43,002 nt of DNA from Botryococcus braunii (GCA_002005505.1 MVGU01001739.1:5001-48002), one strand, 5' to 3'. Positions 1 to 13,222 are shown, counted from the first letter of the stretch. The notes: generated by a model from the sequence alone, not told the origin. Translations and numbers: made by a program.

Positions 1-1460
1 GCGGCGTACAGAACAGCAGCGCGCATGTTCCCAGGCCTGCACCAGCCGCTGCTGGGCATGGCATTGGAGTACGCGCGCATGAACAACATGGAGCTGGCCG
101 AGCAGCTGGCACGGCAGGCCTACCAGCGCTGCCCCTGGGACCCCCTGCTGTGCCACGAGCTGGGCGTGCTGGCCTTCCGCTCCCACAAGCTGGACGAGGC
201 GAAGGACTGGTTCCACAACGCTCTCCAGCATATGCCTGGGGGCACTCCCACTGCCGGTCCTGCCACCCCATCAACCCCCTCCCTTGTCTGTCCACATGCA
301 TCGAAAAGTATCAGTGAAGTATGTGCTCGAGGCGAGAATAAGCCGCCGGCGCAAGAACCAAGTTCAATTGGTTCTTGGGTCGGCTTTCCATACCACAACT
401 GGATAACCCTGCCCCTGTTCTTGTCCAGCGTCCAGGGCTCATCTTTTTCCCTGCACGAGCTTCGCCCAAGTCGCTCCTGTGCTGTTTCCTGCAGCTGTTC
501 CGATTCGTTCGGGTTCATCGCTCTGTAGCTGTATCTTCAGCTTCTCTGTCCTTACTGGTGTAATAGCGTCAGAAATTAAGTTACAAGATGGATCTGGAGC
601 CAGGGGGGTAGGGGGAGGGGAGAGAGGTGGCTGAGTATGAGGATGCTGCTCTGGGGAGAAGCCTGCTCTGTGTAACAAAGCAAGGGAGGGGCCTAGATTT
701 CACAGGGCCGGCTTAGGCGCATCCCCTTCCCAAGTGCCAGCCTCAGCAGCGCCTCCTCAATTGGTCTCAGTCCGTCCAGACTTCTTTGCTCTGTTTGTCG
801 GCTTGTGCTCTTTCACAGTTCAAGACCCGGGGGTCTCCCCCACCTCGTTTCCTCTCTCTTTCCGACAATTGAGGGATGTTCATGGATTGGATCTCCCCCC
901 AGGGATGGGGGGTGGGGAAGGGATTAGCACGTTACTAGTCGGAGTGGTTGTCTCAAGTCAATTACATCGGCAGAAGAGATCTTTTCTTGTTGGACATCGC
1001 TGCTATACGCATACAGCTGTGAGTGTCCTTCAGCAGTGGTTCAAGCTTATGAGTATGCTCACTGAAGGGCGGCTTATCCGAGATGGACGTCATTTTGATT
1101 GTGTGATATCGACTGGACTGCTTGGCACGTGACTCTGCACGTTTGTGCTGTACAGCTTGGGAGCCGACGCTTGTGAATCTGGGACATGTGTACCGCAAGA
1201 AGATGCACTTTGATGAGGCTATCAAGCTGTACCAGCAGGCGCTATCCCTGCGTCCTGGCATGGCAGGCACTTTTGCGGCTCTAGGCTACACTTACCACCT
1301 GCAGGTGCGCATTTGCTTCGGACTTTCTTGTTCTGCTAGGTTAGGCGTGTGAGCGTGTGCACGCACATGTGTGCGATTGCGTGTATGTATCGGTTTGCGG
1401 GGTGTGTGCGTGTGCCAGGTGTGTGTGCGTGCGCCCGCGCGTGTGTGTGTGCGTGCGTGC

Positions 1461-1551
<91 letters not shown>

Positions 1552-1890
1552 TGCATCCCCCTGATCTTATACGTTGCAATGGCAGCCAGTTTGGGTCCAC
1601 TATTGAAATACTGTGTCACCTCCAGGAAACATATTTACCTGCCAGTTGAGCGTTAAATTGGTATCTTTTTCAGGCGTGGCACAACTTACAGTGCAGGGGA
1701 CAACAGACATGTCTTGAACATTTTGGAATTTGGGGGTTTGCTGCAGGCGAAGCTTGGTGACGCCATATCCTACTACAACAAGGCGTTGGGCTTGCATCCG
1801 GAAGACACATTTACGACAGAAATGCTAACTCTGGCCATTATGGAAGAGTGTGTTTCTGCGTTGCCTCCAGACGTGGAACTCCCGCTTTAG
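1..1890 (+). CDS. CDC16: Anaphase-promoting complex subunit CDC16/APC6, 3' part (three exons)
   Basis: TPR scaffold subunit of the anaphase-promoting complex/cyclosome, the nuclear E3 ubiquitin ligase that targets cyclins and securin in mitosis. Only the C-terminal TPR repeats are in the window. Exon coordinates read from the sequence: 1-256 (phase-1 GT donor at 257), 1156-1304 (after a TACAG acceptor; GT donor at 1305), and 1747-1890 (after CTGCAG; TAG at 1888-1890). The spliced frame is continuous. Exon 1 has the TPR motif ELGVLAFRSHKLDEAKDWF; exon 2 has WEPTLVNLGHVYRKKMHFDEA; exon 3 has LGDAISYYNKALGLHPED and ends ALPPDVELPL. Order and spacing match plant and animal CDC16 C-termini. The 5' end lies left of the window. 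Intron 2 contains a long GT repeat. The family is clear; exon borders come from GT-AG signals and phase, without transcript support. Confidence 0.85.
1423..1550. repeat. (GT)n microsatellite in CDC16 intron 2
   Basis: A GT/GC-rich simple repeat begins near 1423 and becomes a pure GT run of 86 bases (43 units) at 1465-1550. It lies wholly in the intron and encodes nothing; the Cys-Val and His-Thr reading frames across it are by-products. Confidence 0.95.
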
Positions 1891-4199
1891 CTGCTGGCAA
1901 CTGCGCCAGCGTGAGGGAAGAGCAGTTTGGGAGAATCTGAACAAGTGGCTGAACCCTTTCAGAAAATACCTGACGTCCTCTTGATGCAGTTTACTTCCGA
2001 CGTATTTTAAGTGTGCTTTGGATGGGGTATGGCAATGCCATGGAGCGGTGGAGTTTTGAGATTCCCGCTAAGGGTTGAGACTTGTGACACCGTTCGGGTT
2101 TCAAATGATCCATACTGATCTTCGCAGGGTACGGTCCTCAACATCCACCATCATGCCCCCCTTCGAAATGAACGAGGCATTGAAGCAGGGCAAGAGGGAA
2201 AAGAGGACCGCAACACGCTCTACTTGAAAAATGCTGGCCCAGCTTTGGAAGACACAAGACACCTAAGGGAATTTGTGAGGTCCCACAGCGAAGTTTTCAT
2301 CCGACTAACAAATGACAGCGATATTAATTTTACTGCAATCATGCATGCATCGAGTGTGTGTCAAAAGACGTTCACCCCTGTTGCTGAATGTTGCAAGTCG
2401 ACTATGGTATCAAAAGTTGTTGATTTAGAATTAAGAGTGAAGCCTATTCTAACCGCATTCTGTTGATTTCTCAGTCAATTTGCTGAAGTGGGTTCAAGTG
2501 AAGCAAGTTTTGCATCTGTGGCATGCATGCGCATCTGCTTACGTCCATGTCGAAAACTTCATGATTCAACTGCAGACATCCAGACATATCAACACACTTG
2601 GTGATGATTACATTGCTACATCACGCTCATTTTCAAACCAACACAAGAGAGCTGATCATCATCTAAGTAGTAAACCTCAAACCAGGCGAGGCGGTTATAC
2701 TAAACGGCTAGACAGGCTGCAGGATTTTACTGGTAAGAGCCGACGTTCCACAAGAACGACCAAGCTTTTAAAAAAAGCCCCCAAGAGATTCCTCATGTCG
2801 AACGTTAGACAATTCAGCGTTCCCGCTGTCTGCGATCAGCAAAATTGAACAACTTGTCTGCAAAAATGACCACTGCAAGCGGGGCTAGCCAACCCTGAAG
2901 AATCCTGCCATATGCTGTAAGTATCATCTGGTACACTGTGGCCCTCTCCATTACCAGCAGGATGTAAGATTACTGGCACAGGTTGAATGGGGACACCTCT
3001 TGCAGGCACGCAAAGGACATGCGTGTTACCCTTTCCTACACGCAATAGATGTGCGTGCTTCAATATAGTAGGAGATGTCAAGTAAACACTATCACCCTTG
3101 CAACGCAACTGGACAATCATTGTAAGCGATAAGAGGGTAACATCATTCCTGTCGCTATTTGGTCCTAATTGCCTTCCTAACTCGCAATGCAGTTTCAAAT
3201 ATACCACACAGTCTTTTCAGTGCCCTGCACAGAGAACATTTGCAAAACAGCGCTTGCAAATGTCTGTCCAACGCTCAACTTTCAAACCGTCGGCTCAGCT
3301 TGTACCAACCCTTAACGCAGTCCAAAGCATTCACCCCCCAAAAGGCGAGTTTGGCTAAATCACGCATCCTGTTAGGCTTGACGTAATCAGGACATACTGC
3401 AGGGCAAAATTAAAGACCGTGACATCACCATCACCATTAGCCTCGCCTGGCATGCAACCAGCCACTGTACTAATCAAAATTGGATTGGGCTTCTAATAAT
3501 TGGATTGGGCTTCTAATGGAGACATGACTGGACTACAGAGCCTCTTGATAGCGGTGTGGACTCCATCATGGGCATGTCATGCGGCACCAAAAGAATCTCA
3601 TTGGCATTCCCAAGGCGAAGTGCTGGTCGTCACAAACCATGCCCCTCATGTTACTGGCCAACAGATCTCAAATGAGCCTCATGTACCTGCCCACCTTCAA
3701 CATACCCTAATACAATTAACACAAACTCACATTCATCCCCAAAACACTTGCCCAGTACTCCTAGTTTACAAACTTCCAGACACAGAGCAATCCTTCACAA
3801 TCATACGCACTTCAGATGCTTTGTCTGCTGATGCTATCTCGACGTATAGTGATGGTGAACACAACTCTCTAATGTCACTTGCCAGAAGTCTGGCAAGAGC
3901 ATACACTCAACTGGCGCATCATTATCTTGCAACCATGGTCCAATAACCGTGGCACACCAAGCCAGAGACACTCCTTGCAATACATACAGTACACGCATGA
4001 TTGAAAACAAGCAGAAGACCAGGTTATTCCCAAAAAGTAACCGCGAAAAAGAAATCGAGAAAAAACACTGCGAACTGGACCTCCCTAACCAGGCAACAGA
4101 GCCTGTACTTCATGTTAGTCAGAAACTTTGCAAGTGACCTTCAATTCGGTATGGTTTTGCTTCTACTAGCAGTGCTTCAAATGTTCATCAATCGTCGAT
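1891..4199. other. Intergenic region between two convergent genes
   Basis: Between the CDC16 stop and the stop of the - strand dioxygenase. It must hold both 3' untranslated regions. Short open frames exist (for example 2224-2466 and 3500-3946 on +, 2836-3207 on -), but none shows a recognisable domain, a consistent splice pattern or a low-complexity signature. A short tandem copy of a 20-base stretch (ATTGGATTGGGCTTCTAAT plus one base) occurs at about 3478-3517. Nothing else is supported. Confidence 0.5.
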
Positions 4200-7100
4200 T
4201 CAATTACGCCCAATTTTCCTTGCTGCACTCCGTTGATCCACAGCAGAGTTCACCTTTGGAGTCAGGAAGGCCCTTCCCACTCGGGGTTCCACTTGGACAC
4301 CCAAGTACTTCTCATACTCCGCGCCAGTAAATCCTTCAAAATGACTTTGTAAAACAGCCTGCGGAACCAAATGATAGAGATTATAAAAACATATTTGTCC
4401 CATTGAGCAGATCTTTCACCGTCAGCAATTCAATCATCCACACATAGGGTGAGCTTTTTGGAAAGTCTGTGTTCTCTCCGTCTGTCTTTTACCTTTAAAA
4501 TCCCGAAGTCCCCAACATTCGCTGCTTTCTCTACCTCTTCAAAGTAAGTGCAGTCTCGCCCTGCAAAACACAGCTCCATTGAGCCCCTTGCAGCATAACA
4601 AACAGGCCAACCATTGCACTATGCAAGAACTTGTACTTTCAAGTTCAATGCATTACACATTACACGTTGGCCTACAGCAAACGTTCCACACCCATGATGC
4701 TGAATTACAAGAGCTGAATCTCTGCCCCCAAGGCACACATACATGCACGCCCCCAATTACCAATTCTTTTCGCTTGCATTATCCTGGCCAAAACAACGGC
4801 AGAACAGTTGTCATTCTCACTCAGTATTGAAGGCTCCGCAACGAGAAGACAAGTTCCTACTTCACCCCAGAACTTCAAAATGCAAATGCTGTAGACAACT
4901 TACTCCCTGAAACCTTCTATGTGGCCCACTTTCCAGCAGCATCTAAGTTCCTACCCTCCTTGTATGCCATGAGACCACATTTGCACCTAACGACAACACT
5001 ACCCTCAAACAGTCCTACACATGCAGATGCCTCTAAATGACCATGCCTCCATGCAAACATACCTTCTACATGCTTATATGGTGGGGCAAGTAAGTCTAGC
5101 ACTGCGCAATCTGTCACAGCCGTGAAGGTGTGAATATTTCCTCCTTGCGTTGGTCGCAAAATGGTTGGGAAGCAACCTCCCTGCAGGACACAAGCAAAGA
5201 CAGTGTAGAGGTAAGCAAATGGATTGCACAAGCGCTAGATGAGTTCAACATGCCCAAGCCCATGAGATCCTAGGAAACGTCCCCACGATCCCCATTCTCG
5301 GACGAAATAATCTATGACAGCCACCAAACAACCGCCTTCGCATGCCCTCTAAGCATGACTTCTGTCATAGATACGACCCCCGCAAGGTCTACATGTGCGC
5401 AGCCACCCAACCATGCACACACCTACAGTCCACGCACAGATAGGCTATGGCTCAATGATAAAAGGGTATATTTCACTGATCACTCACTACCTTTTCTGCC
5501 AACATCCTGATGAGATCCATCCACACCTTTACCCAAACTCTACCCTTGATAATCCATGAAGACTTTGCTCCTCATACATGGCCTTAATGCCCGTTCACGT
5601 TCCCGATTCCCCGGACATGGCATCCCTTCAAAGGCCTGGAACTTGCATGTCTGCAAATAGCACTGGTTGGGGAAGAACGAGAGTATTGCAACAAATTGCT
5701 CCCAACAAAAGCAACATTGGTACCGGGTTCAAATACTACAGAGCATCCCGTGAGAATTTCTCGACTTGCACTGACTGTGTAGAAAGCAAACAAGTGAACA
5801 ACATGCTGCCTCGAGAGAGGGTCGTCAACTCCTAAAACACAGATTTAAGCTTGCCTCACAAAGGCATACCTGCAAGGTTTCGTCCAGCTCCAGGCGAGCC
5901 CGTCTTGGCATTTCTGATTGGGCATCCTCTTCAGGCTCTGACCAGTCATATCCTCGCACAGCTAGCTTCCCATATAGTACCCTGTACCACAGAACATGTC
6001 AGAGCAAACTAATATTCGCAACAAGAGGACTTGACTCCACTGACCTAACAGCCACCGGAAAATCCCAGTTGAGGATTTCATATCCACAAACAACAGAAAT
6101 AGGATCGGCCGGGAATAATCAAGAACATTGGATACCTCATACCTATGGAATTGCTGTAGACACAGAATCCCAATACCCTGAAGTGGGTAGATAAAAAACA
6201 TTGTGTTTTGTGAAGGACAAGGGGGTTTTCAGCTACGGGCTAGCCAACCATGCACACCCTTTTTCATACCTACTACACTCGACACTACATCCATTAACAC
6301 TCTCGTATGGCTTAGCAATGCTGTTAGTGCTTTGTAGCGACAACAAACAGCTCCGCAAGAGATGCTGGAAAGAAGAAAAAAGGAGTAGGGACAGGTAGAG
6401 CTCACCGCGACAACACTGTCATGCCAGGGTGATTATGGAGAGGAATACAGGTACCAGCACCCATGACAAAAATGCCTATGACAAAATCATCATTGTCGGC
6501 AATAGACTGGTATTTTAATACGTGCTTGGGCCGTCTGCAGAACACAACCACAACTTCAGCAAAATTGCCAATACAAGTACTGTCCTCATCTGCGAACCAG
6601 TTCAGTCCACATGCACAGAAGGTGCCAGGACTCTGCACGAAACCCAACTGTCCATAGTGGCGCAGGTTGAAACACAATGCAAGCGGCAGGTAAACAGCAG
6701 CAGGGCATCTCACTCTTTGGTGATTGACAGGGCCTCATCGACCTGCAACCAGAAGACCCACGGCACGGAGATCAACCACCCTACCATGTTGCAAAGTGCT
6801 TCGGGTAGAATTGAACAAAGAGATCCCCTTCCTTTCAGAAAATCAAGGAAAGAATTTCTGAGAATGTTTCTTCCCTTTCCTCATTACCACTAATATCAAA
6901 TGTTTTAAGAAATCAGTTTTCATACTTGCCACATAGGGTTTGCACCTCTCCCACTCAATAGAAGGATTGTTCCCGTCACCTTGGCTGAAAACATGTGAAT
7001 TTCAAACTCTCTTTTGCTTCTAAATTATTTAAAAATGCACGTGATTTACTCAAACCTTTCTTGCCCAGTAACTGCATGGATGTATTTACACGACACAAGC

Positions 7101-7553
7101 AACCCAGTCAACCATACTGATTCTCTCAGAATGGCATTCCATTCCAGCCGTATAAATATCTATGGCTCACCTCTAGACCTCCTTTCAACTTGCCCTCCGG
7201 CTGTCTAACCTTGAAAGTTTCGAGTGGCACATCCGCTGCACAACCCCACCCCTTCAATTTCCGAGACTACATTGCTTCCAGCTTTGCATGGACACGCAGC
7301 ATTGGTCAAAGCCATCTGGGGTAAGCAAAGTTGGACACTGAAAATTCAATGTGCAGCAGAATTGCACACTGTACTTCAATTTTCAGTGGCAGCGGGAACC
7401 ACGAGTTCAGGCACACTCACCAAGAGCTTTGCACAGCTCCTGCAAATCATCAGCAGTTGCCTGCCGTCGATTGCCAAAGCAAGATTTTGCCAATTTGTAG
7501 AGGGCTGCCAATCGGCAATCACTCGGGACTGAAAGAATTGCTCCCGGTGTCAT
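4200..7553 (-). CDS. Plant cysteine oxidase / 2-aminoethanethiol dioxygenase (PCO/ADO family), multi-exon
   Basis: Non-haem iron thiol dioxygenase; plant members oxidise N-terminal cysteine of ERF-VII proteins and so act as oxygen sensors feeding the N-degron pathway. Coding blocks with GT-AG borders: 7553-7421 ([14 protein letters not shown]), 6742-6714 (29 nt), 6534-6406, 5981-5870, 5180-5063, 4560-4493, 4358-4200 (stop TGA 4202-4200). Phases agree from 6742 to 5063 and onward to 4493. The iron ligands expected for the family are present: two His in PLHNHPGM (third long exon) and one in GGNIHTF, followed by DLLAPPY and GRDCTYF. The blocks reading [13 protein letters not shown] and FVIGIFVMG are also diagnostic. 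Unresolved: the phase between the first block and 6742 does not fit, so at least one small exon is missing there; the exon at 4560 may extend to 4420 with a frameshift; the true start may lie upstream, because the frame stays open to 7913. Confidence 0.82.
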
Positions 7554-10500
7554 TCCTGCCGCTGCTGTCTGTCCAACTGACAGCTTCTCGTAGTAATACT
7601 GAGCGTTCTCCGTGTGCAATTTATATATTTTCCCCCTCACATGAAGAATTCTTTTGTGATACTTCGCTCCAGTAGTCAGAGGCCGCTGCAATGTGCTGAT
7701 CAACTCTCTACCCAGCATGTGCTGATGGGCATCTGTGAAACACCACGTGAACCTCCCGTCACACACCACTTCCAACCCCTTCCAATATACATACACGCAG
7801 TGGGCCATGCCATGCAAACTCTTGAGGATGCTGCAAATGTTATCTAAGGAACCATAGCTGGGGCAGCCTTGGGCTACCTTGGCAGGACATCCTCCCTCTA
7901 GATGGCAGCTCAAACACCTAATCAGCCAAGAACAAAGCGCTTACTTGGGAAAGCACCTGGGACGTCTTCTTTCAGAGCATGGGAGTCGGATATGCTCGAC
8001 CGAGCCCCGACACCACAAGGCGAGGTTTGAACCTCGGTTGCCAGCGTAAACGCGACTCTCCCTAAAGATAAGGGTCCCTTCCCTTGCTAAGAAATTGACA
8101 GCGTAAGCCCTTTCCGTTGAACAGTTTTCCGTGTTCGGCAGGGTGTAATTAAAAAAGAAACGGCGTCCTGATTACCTAAAAACACTTCTCCCCAAGCCAC
8201 TCCTGCACAAAGAAAGCACAAACTTACAGTGCACAAGAATCGTTTGATCAAATGTCCTACCCAACTGCCTCTCCTGCAAGAAGAAGGCCAGCGACAACGC
8301 GAGTCGGTCCTTGACAATGGCGACAACAACGGGTACACAGATTTTATGCGTGAATCATCCAAACATGCGATAAATGCAATGAACACTGTGATTGTAGGCC
8401 ACGAACCTGTCCACAACCGAGTCGGCTGCCACGTTCCTAACAAACTAGTTCCGGCCCATTACCCACTTCAACAAATTGATTATCGTGATATCATGGGAGC
8501 AATAACCTTCAAAGAACGTATGAACGTGCAACAGAATGGTATTGGGTCGTCAGCTTGCACCTTGCGGGGCTCCTGGCGACGTGACCCCTGTACCGGATCT
8601 GAACGCGTACGTTTAGATTTGTACGAAGGTCGGGTGGCAGCCTGCCTAGGCAACGGGCTTGTGCTGGGCTGATGCCAAAGGAGCCCACGCCTACCCACGT
8701 GGCCACCGACGTGCCTCAGCCACCAACCAGAAACGGGGCTGACGATGGAAAGGGCCCGGGCACGTGGAGCGTCCGTGTCTCAGAACTCCATTACATCAGC
8801 ACCCGCATCCACGGACATTTCGTTTAAAGCGCTGGACTCCGATTACACCGGCCCCGCACAATCTTGGGAACCAGATTCCATCAAGTGAGATAAAGGATAC
8901 GGAAAGTAGAAATCCAGTATCTTTCTATCCGATGTCCAAAACTCACTTCCCACTTCACTTTTCCTTTAAAAGGGGAACTGATCATCCGTAGTTGAAAATA
9001 GTAATCTTTGGTAATTTACCACAAGTATATCTGATGTATCTTTTTGTCAGAAGTGCTCCAACATCAAAGAGTTTTACCCAATGCTCCCAGAGGATCTGGC
9101 GGCTCACTTTCTTGTCCCGGGTCTTTGCATGAAGGGGTGCTGCTTTTCAGCATTTAGAGCCGGGCATTGCACTTCCACTGGACTTTCCAGTGACAATTTC
9201 TTCCGTCGGCCATTACCAAATTTCTGCCTCTTGCTCTAGAACAGGAACTCTACAAACTTCCCAGTCGCAGCCTTGGGCAGATGTGGCAGACTTAGAATGT
9301 GTCCGCATTAGCGCTCATAACAACCTGTCACGGTGCTCTGCGGAAAACGAGTGCAGGCTGCTCATTAAGAGCAGCAAAACCAGCAGTGATGGCTCGATCG
9401 CTAGTGCGGACACGATCTTGTTTGCGATACCAGATCATGGCTAAACAGACAGAAACATTGAAACCACGCGAAAAGCAGACCTGCAGGTTCCTTGTGCCAT
9501 GCTATAGGTGATTGGGATCAGGTTGCCCGGCGGTGACAGAATCTGCAGCTCAGAAACACAGGAAGTATGCAGTGGCTTGTGAAAAAGGCCCGCTGCTGGT
9601 CGGGTGTGATCCTCCGGTAAATGTCATTTGGGGTTAGGGATTGACTCTCTGATCTTTGCCACCCACGATTGTAATGCGAAAACGATTACAAATATGTGGT
9701 TTATGGTGTGTGGCTAGGATGAGCTTCACCCTTTAAACGAAATGTGCAGCCACCAGAGGCTGAAGAGACGGAACAGTTCCTCAATATCCAAGATTTTTGA
9801 ACACCATGCAAGGCACTGATTGATGAGGCGGACGATGCACCGAGGACGGACTGTTATAACATATATGTAAACAAATGCACCGAGTGCCCAAGGCAAAGAA
9901 ATGGAGGACATACTGATGCACGGAGTCTGATGCACGGCATGTAAATTCGGAGCAGTGCTCATCACCGTCTGCCCTGGTGGGACGCATGTCACGTGGACGA
10001 AGGTGGTGGAGAAGCCCGTGCCCTCCCCCAAGATGGGGAAGCCATGTACCCCATCCAAAACCAGAATACACTCTAATGTGGGTGACTGAAACTGGCAAAA
10101 GTTACAGGCCCTGCCACGAAATATGGGCAGGGCGAAAAACCATCCATGTCAGGTACACAGTTGGGCATCTTAAGACCAAGAAAGTTGAAGAGTAGAAGCC
10201 ATGATCAGGCCGCGGGCGTGATGCCCATACATGAACCAAGTCCTTGAGGGCGTCAAGGTCAGTTGGTTCAACAGAGACTGGTTGTTCGAGCAAACACATT
10301 CAAATGCATTCCACACAGATTACAGACTGGAACCGCATTTCCTCTATGTCGAGCAGCATGTCTCTGGAGCGACTCATCCTCTTCTGAAGGGTCATAACCG
10401 ATGCCTGAGTGGCAGTGTCAGATCTGCCCTGTGGATCAAACTGGCTCATGCATGGCTGGTGCTGGCCATATGGCTGACGCTGACGATTTGGTCCCAGCAG

Positions 10501-11040
10501 AACTACCGGGTCAACTACACGTTACACTTTTTCTATTACTAAGTCTTCTGGCACTGGTCCAAATCAGGTTACTCGAATCCGCGCTTGACTAGATTGGGGT
10601 AATGAAGCATAGACACATGATATATGATGTACTGCACCGTAGACACATCAGAATTAACAAGGTGTCACCAATACGCAAATCTGTCGACAGGCAACTTTCT
10701 TGAGCATGCAGCTGTGGCCGACTCCGTACACTTCGCCGAAGCAGATCTGGAGTTCCTATTAATCGCGCGACCATTTGAGAATTTTAAGAGAATTCTAATT
10801 TTACTTCTGCTGGTCCCCCAGGATGGTTAGAAGGGAAGAGATGACCTTAAGAAATACTTGCGCCACGAGCCCCTTCTTCCTGCAGGCCTACACGGAGGCA
10901 CCACACACTTCTACAGTTCCCGCAAGAGAGGCCTTCAAAGCGCCACCATCTATGCATGACACTGCTGTTTCGGATGGAAGTGGTTACATCTTTCAAGTAC
11001 ATGCGCAGGCATGGATTCACATATGTTGGTACTTGTCTAA
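7554..11040. other. Gene-poor stretch upstream of the dioxygenase, no recognised gene
   Basis: Contains the presumptive promoter and 5' untranslated region of the - strand dioxygenase. Open frames on both strands (8229-8672 +, 8087-8443 -, 9726-10098 -, 10231-10542 +) overlap each other, show no conserved motif and join in no convincing exon series. Base composition is mixed and there is no long repeat. A further host exon cannot be excluded, but I cannot support one. Confidence 0.4.
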
Positions 11041-11044
11041 ATAA

Positions 11045-11132
11045 CCCGTTTAACGTTAAACGGGAGACTCAACGACGAACGAATATTCGTTCTTGGGTAC
11101 GTGTCCAAGTTACCAGTTTAACGGGAGACTAA
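11045..11132. other. Palindrome cluster with a repeated TTAACGGGAGACT-type motif
   Basis: A perfect 20 bp palindrome, CCCGTTTAACGTTAAACGGG, lies at 11045-11064. A perfect 16 bp palindrome, GAACGAATATTCGTTC, follows at 11077-11092. The string AACGGGAGACT after the first palindrome recurs at about 11121-11132 (GTTTAACGGGAGACT). No gene adjoins it. This may be a protein-binding site or the remnant of a small inverted-repeat element; the function is unknown. Confidence 0.5.
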
Positions 11133-11921
11133 TTGATGAAGTCTTTTAGTTACTTGCAAGTAATTGCAATGGAGAAGGACTTGGTCAGAACGATTAAGCA
11201 ATAGGCGAACAAAGATGAGGACCTGGAAAACCCCAATTACCTGAGCTAAATTTCCTCTGCAGAGGTTGTGCCACAAGAGAGATTTCGTCTGCCCCTCGGA
11301 GTTGGGCACATGTCCTGTGTTAGCGAACACATATAGGGGATCTTTGGCGATATCAGCTCGTTTAGGACTTTTATATATATGGGGATAGGCACCCACATTT
11401 TTTCCCTTTCCATTTCCATATGTCCGTATGGGGATTGCATCAACGGTCTAAACTCAGGACCCGTGTAGCTGTGGGACAAGCCAGACAATGTTAGAAAAAT
11501 GGACACTAACATGTATACCTTGGGTATTTGACCAACATGTTGGGTCATTTCATATTAGCATGTTTGTGAGCCACATCAATTCATTTCAAGGCTATATAAA
11601 ACTTACAATATTCATAAACAATAAAGTACAGTCATATTTCACTTGGGTGTGTTTGTACTGTATGGTACTTTAAGGTTAAATGACACTCGTAGTGATTTAT
11701 AGGGGCCATGGTACAATTTCGGCCAGTTTTCTAGTAAGGTATACTCATTCCGGATCTCATCGATCGTGAGACTTTAAGTCCTGCAGTCCTTGGCGTTTGA
11801 TTCGAGACTTGTATCGGTGGTGAGTTGAAGTTCCGAGTCACTTAGATTCGAGACTATCATCGACCGAGATTCGTACTGTTCATCGACGACCATGTCGAAT
11901 CATAAGCAGTGAACTTATTAG

Positions 11922-12144
11922 TGGCGAAATGTCGCCAATTTGGCGAAATAAAATGAAATGAAGCAAGATTTGGCGATGTGAAATAATATTCTGGGACTTG
12001 CTCATCGCCAATTTGGCTATAACAAAATAAAATCATTGGTGGGTACTTCGCCATGCCCTGGCGACACAAAAATGAAATAGAAGAAGGACAAATCGCCATC
12101 ATGGCGACAGGAAATATGAATGAAAGCAGGGCAAATCGCCAAAT
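11922..12144. repeat. Cluster of ten GGCGA/TCGCC pentamers in AT-rich DNA
   Basis: I count ten copies of GGCGA (either strand) in about 223 bases, embedded in AT-rich spacers that themselves repeat AAATGAAAT-like strings. Copies occur in both orientations, sometimes as adjacent inverted pairs (for example TCGCCAATTTGGCGA near 11932-11946). No open frame explains it. Confidence 0.55.
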
Positions 12145-12530
12145 TAAAATTGCCGGGACACTGGCCTGTGTTCAATTCGGCCCTTGTCCGGTTCTAAGAG
12201 TGATAATATTTTGCGGGCCGAATCGGAACTTTCCGGATACTCTACGTGTTATGTGTTACCGGGAACCGATCGAACAAATCAGTTCTCATTGAGAACTTCT
12301 CAACCCCTTGCTTTAATTTCAACACTGTTACATGCATATAGACTCAACTACAGCCCTTCCACAGTTTTTAATTATCGTTACGCTTTAGGACTGGTTACTG
12401 AATTCTCTCTTTCTCCTTATTTTGGTGTTTTACTATCCTCAAATTACAATTTCAAAATACGTGCAGTCAAATCGTTTGAGGTCATACATCTCTGCCTTCC
12501 CGATACGACTAAGTTCCTGTATTATTCCAT

Positions 12531-12826
<296 letters not shown>

Positions 12827-13055
12827 TCTCCCCCTCTCTCTTTCCCACTCCATATCACCTTCAGTATTTGGCCCCTAGATTCCGCGCCCCTGCATGATGG
12901 ATTTTTGGTATGTGGTTAGAATAGGCTTCACACTTAATTTTAAATCAGTTCGGGTTTCTGGTTTTTTCACTCTTGTCGTTCTTCAGTTTTTATTATCATT
13001 TCTCTTCTACTTGTTTGGCTTTCACTTTTTATGTTTTGTGTTTTTTGATTTTATG

Positions 13056-13059
<4 letters not shown>

Positions 13060-13136
<77 letters not shown>

Positions 13137-13139
13137 TGT

Positions 13140-13192
<53 letters not shown>
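13060..13192. repeat. (GT)n microsatellite
   Basis: Two GT runs (13060-13133 and 13144-13192) are separated by TTGTGTGCAC. They end 30 bases before the left inverted end of the element at 13223. Confidence 0.97.
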
Positions 13193-13196
<4 letters not shown>

Positions 13197-13222
13197 TCTG
13201 TGTATGGCTGTATAAATGTAAA

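Noticed and set aside
1292..1656. Cys-Val and His-Thr open frames in both strands
   Set aside because: They are translations of the GT repeat in a CDC16 intron; the same applies at 13022-13396.
7171..7209. 39-base candidate exon of the dioxygenase ([13 protein letters not shown]) with GT-AG borders
   Set aside because: Its phase fits the next exon but not the donor at 7421, so it is left out of the model.
7554..7913. Upstream extension of the first dioxygenase exon to an ATG at 7913
   Set aside because: The extra residues show no family similarity; the Met at 7553 leaves a normal N-terminus. The true start remains uncertain.
8016..8060. Possible tRNA T-arm (GAGGTTTGAACCTCGG)
   Set aside because: No consistent acceptor stem, D-arm or anticodon arm could be built around it.
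8229..8672. 147-codon open frame on +
   Set aside because: It overlaps opposite-strand frames and has no motif or splice context.
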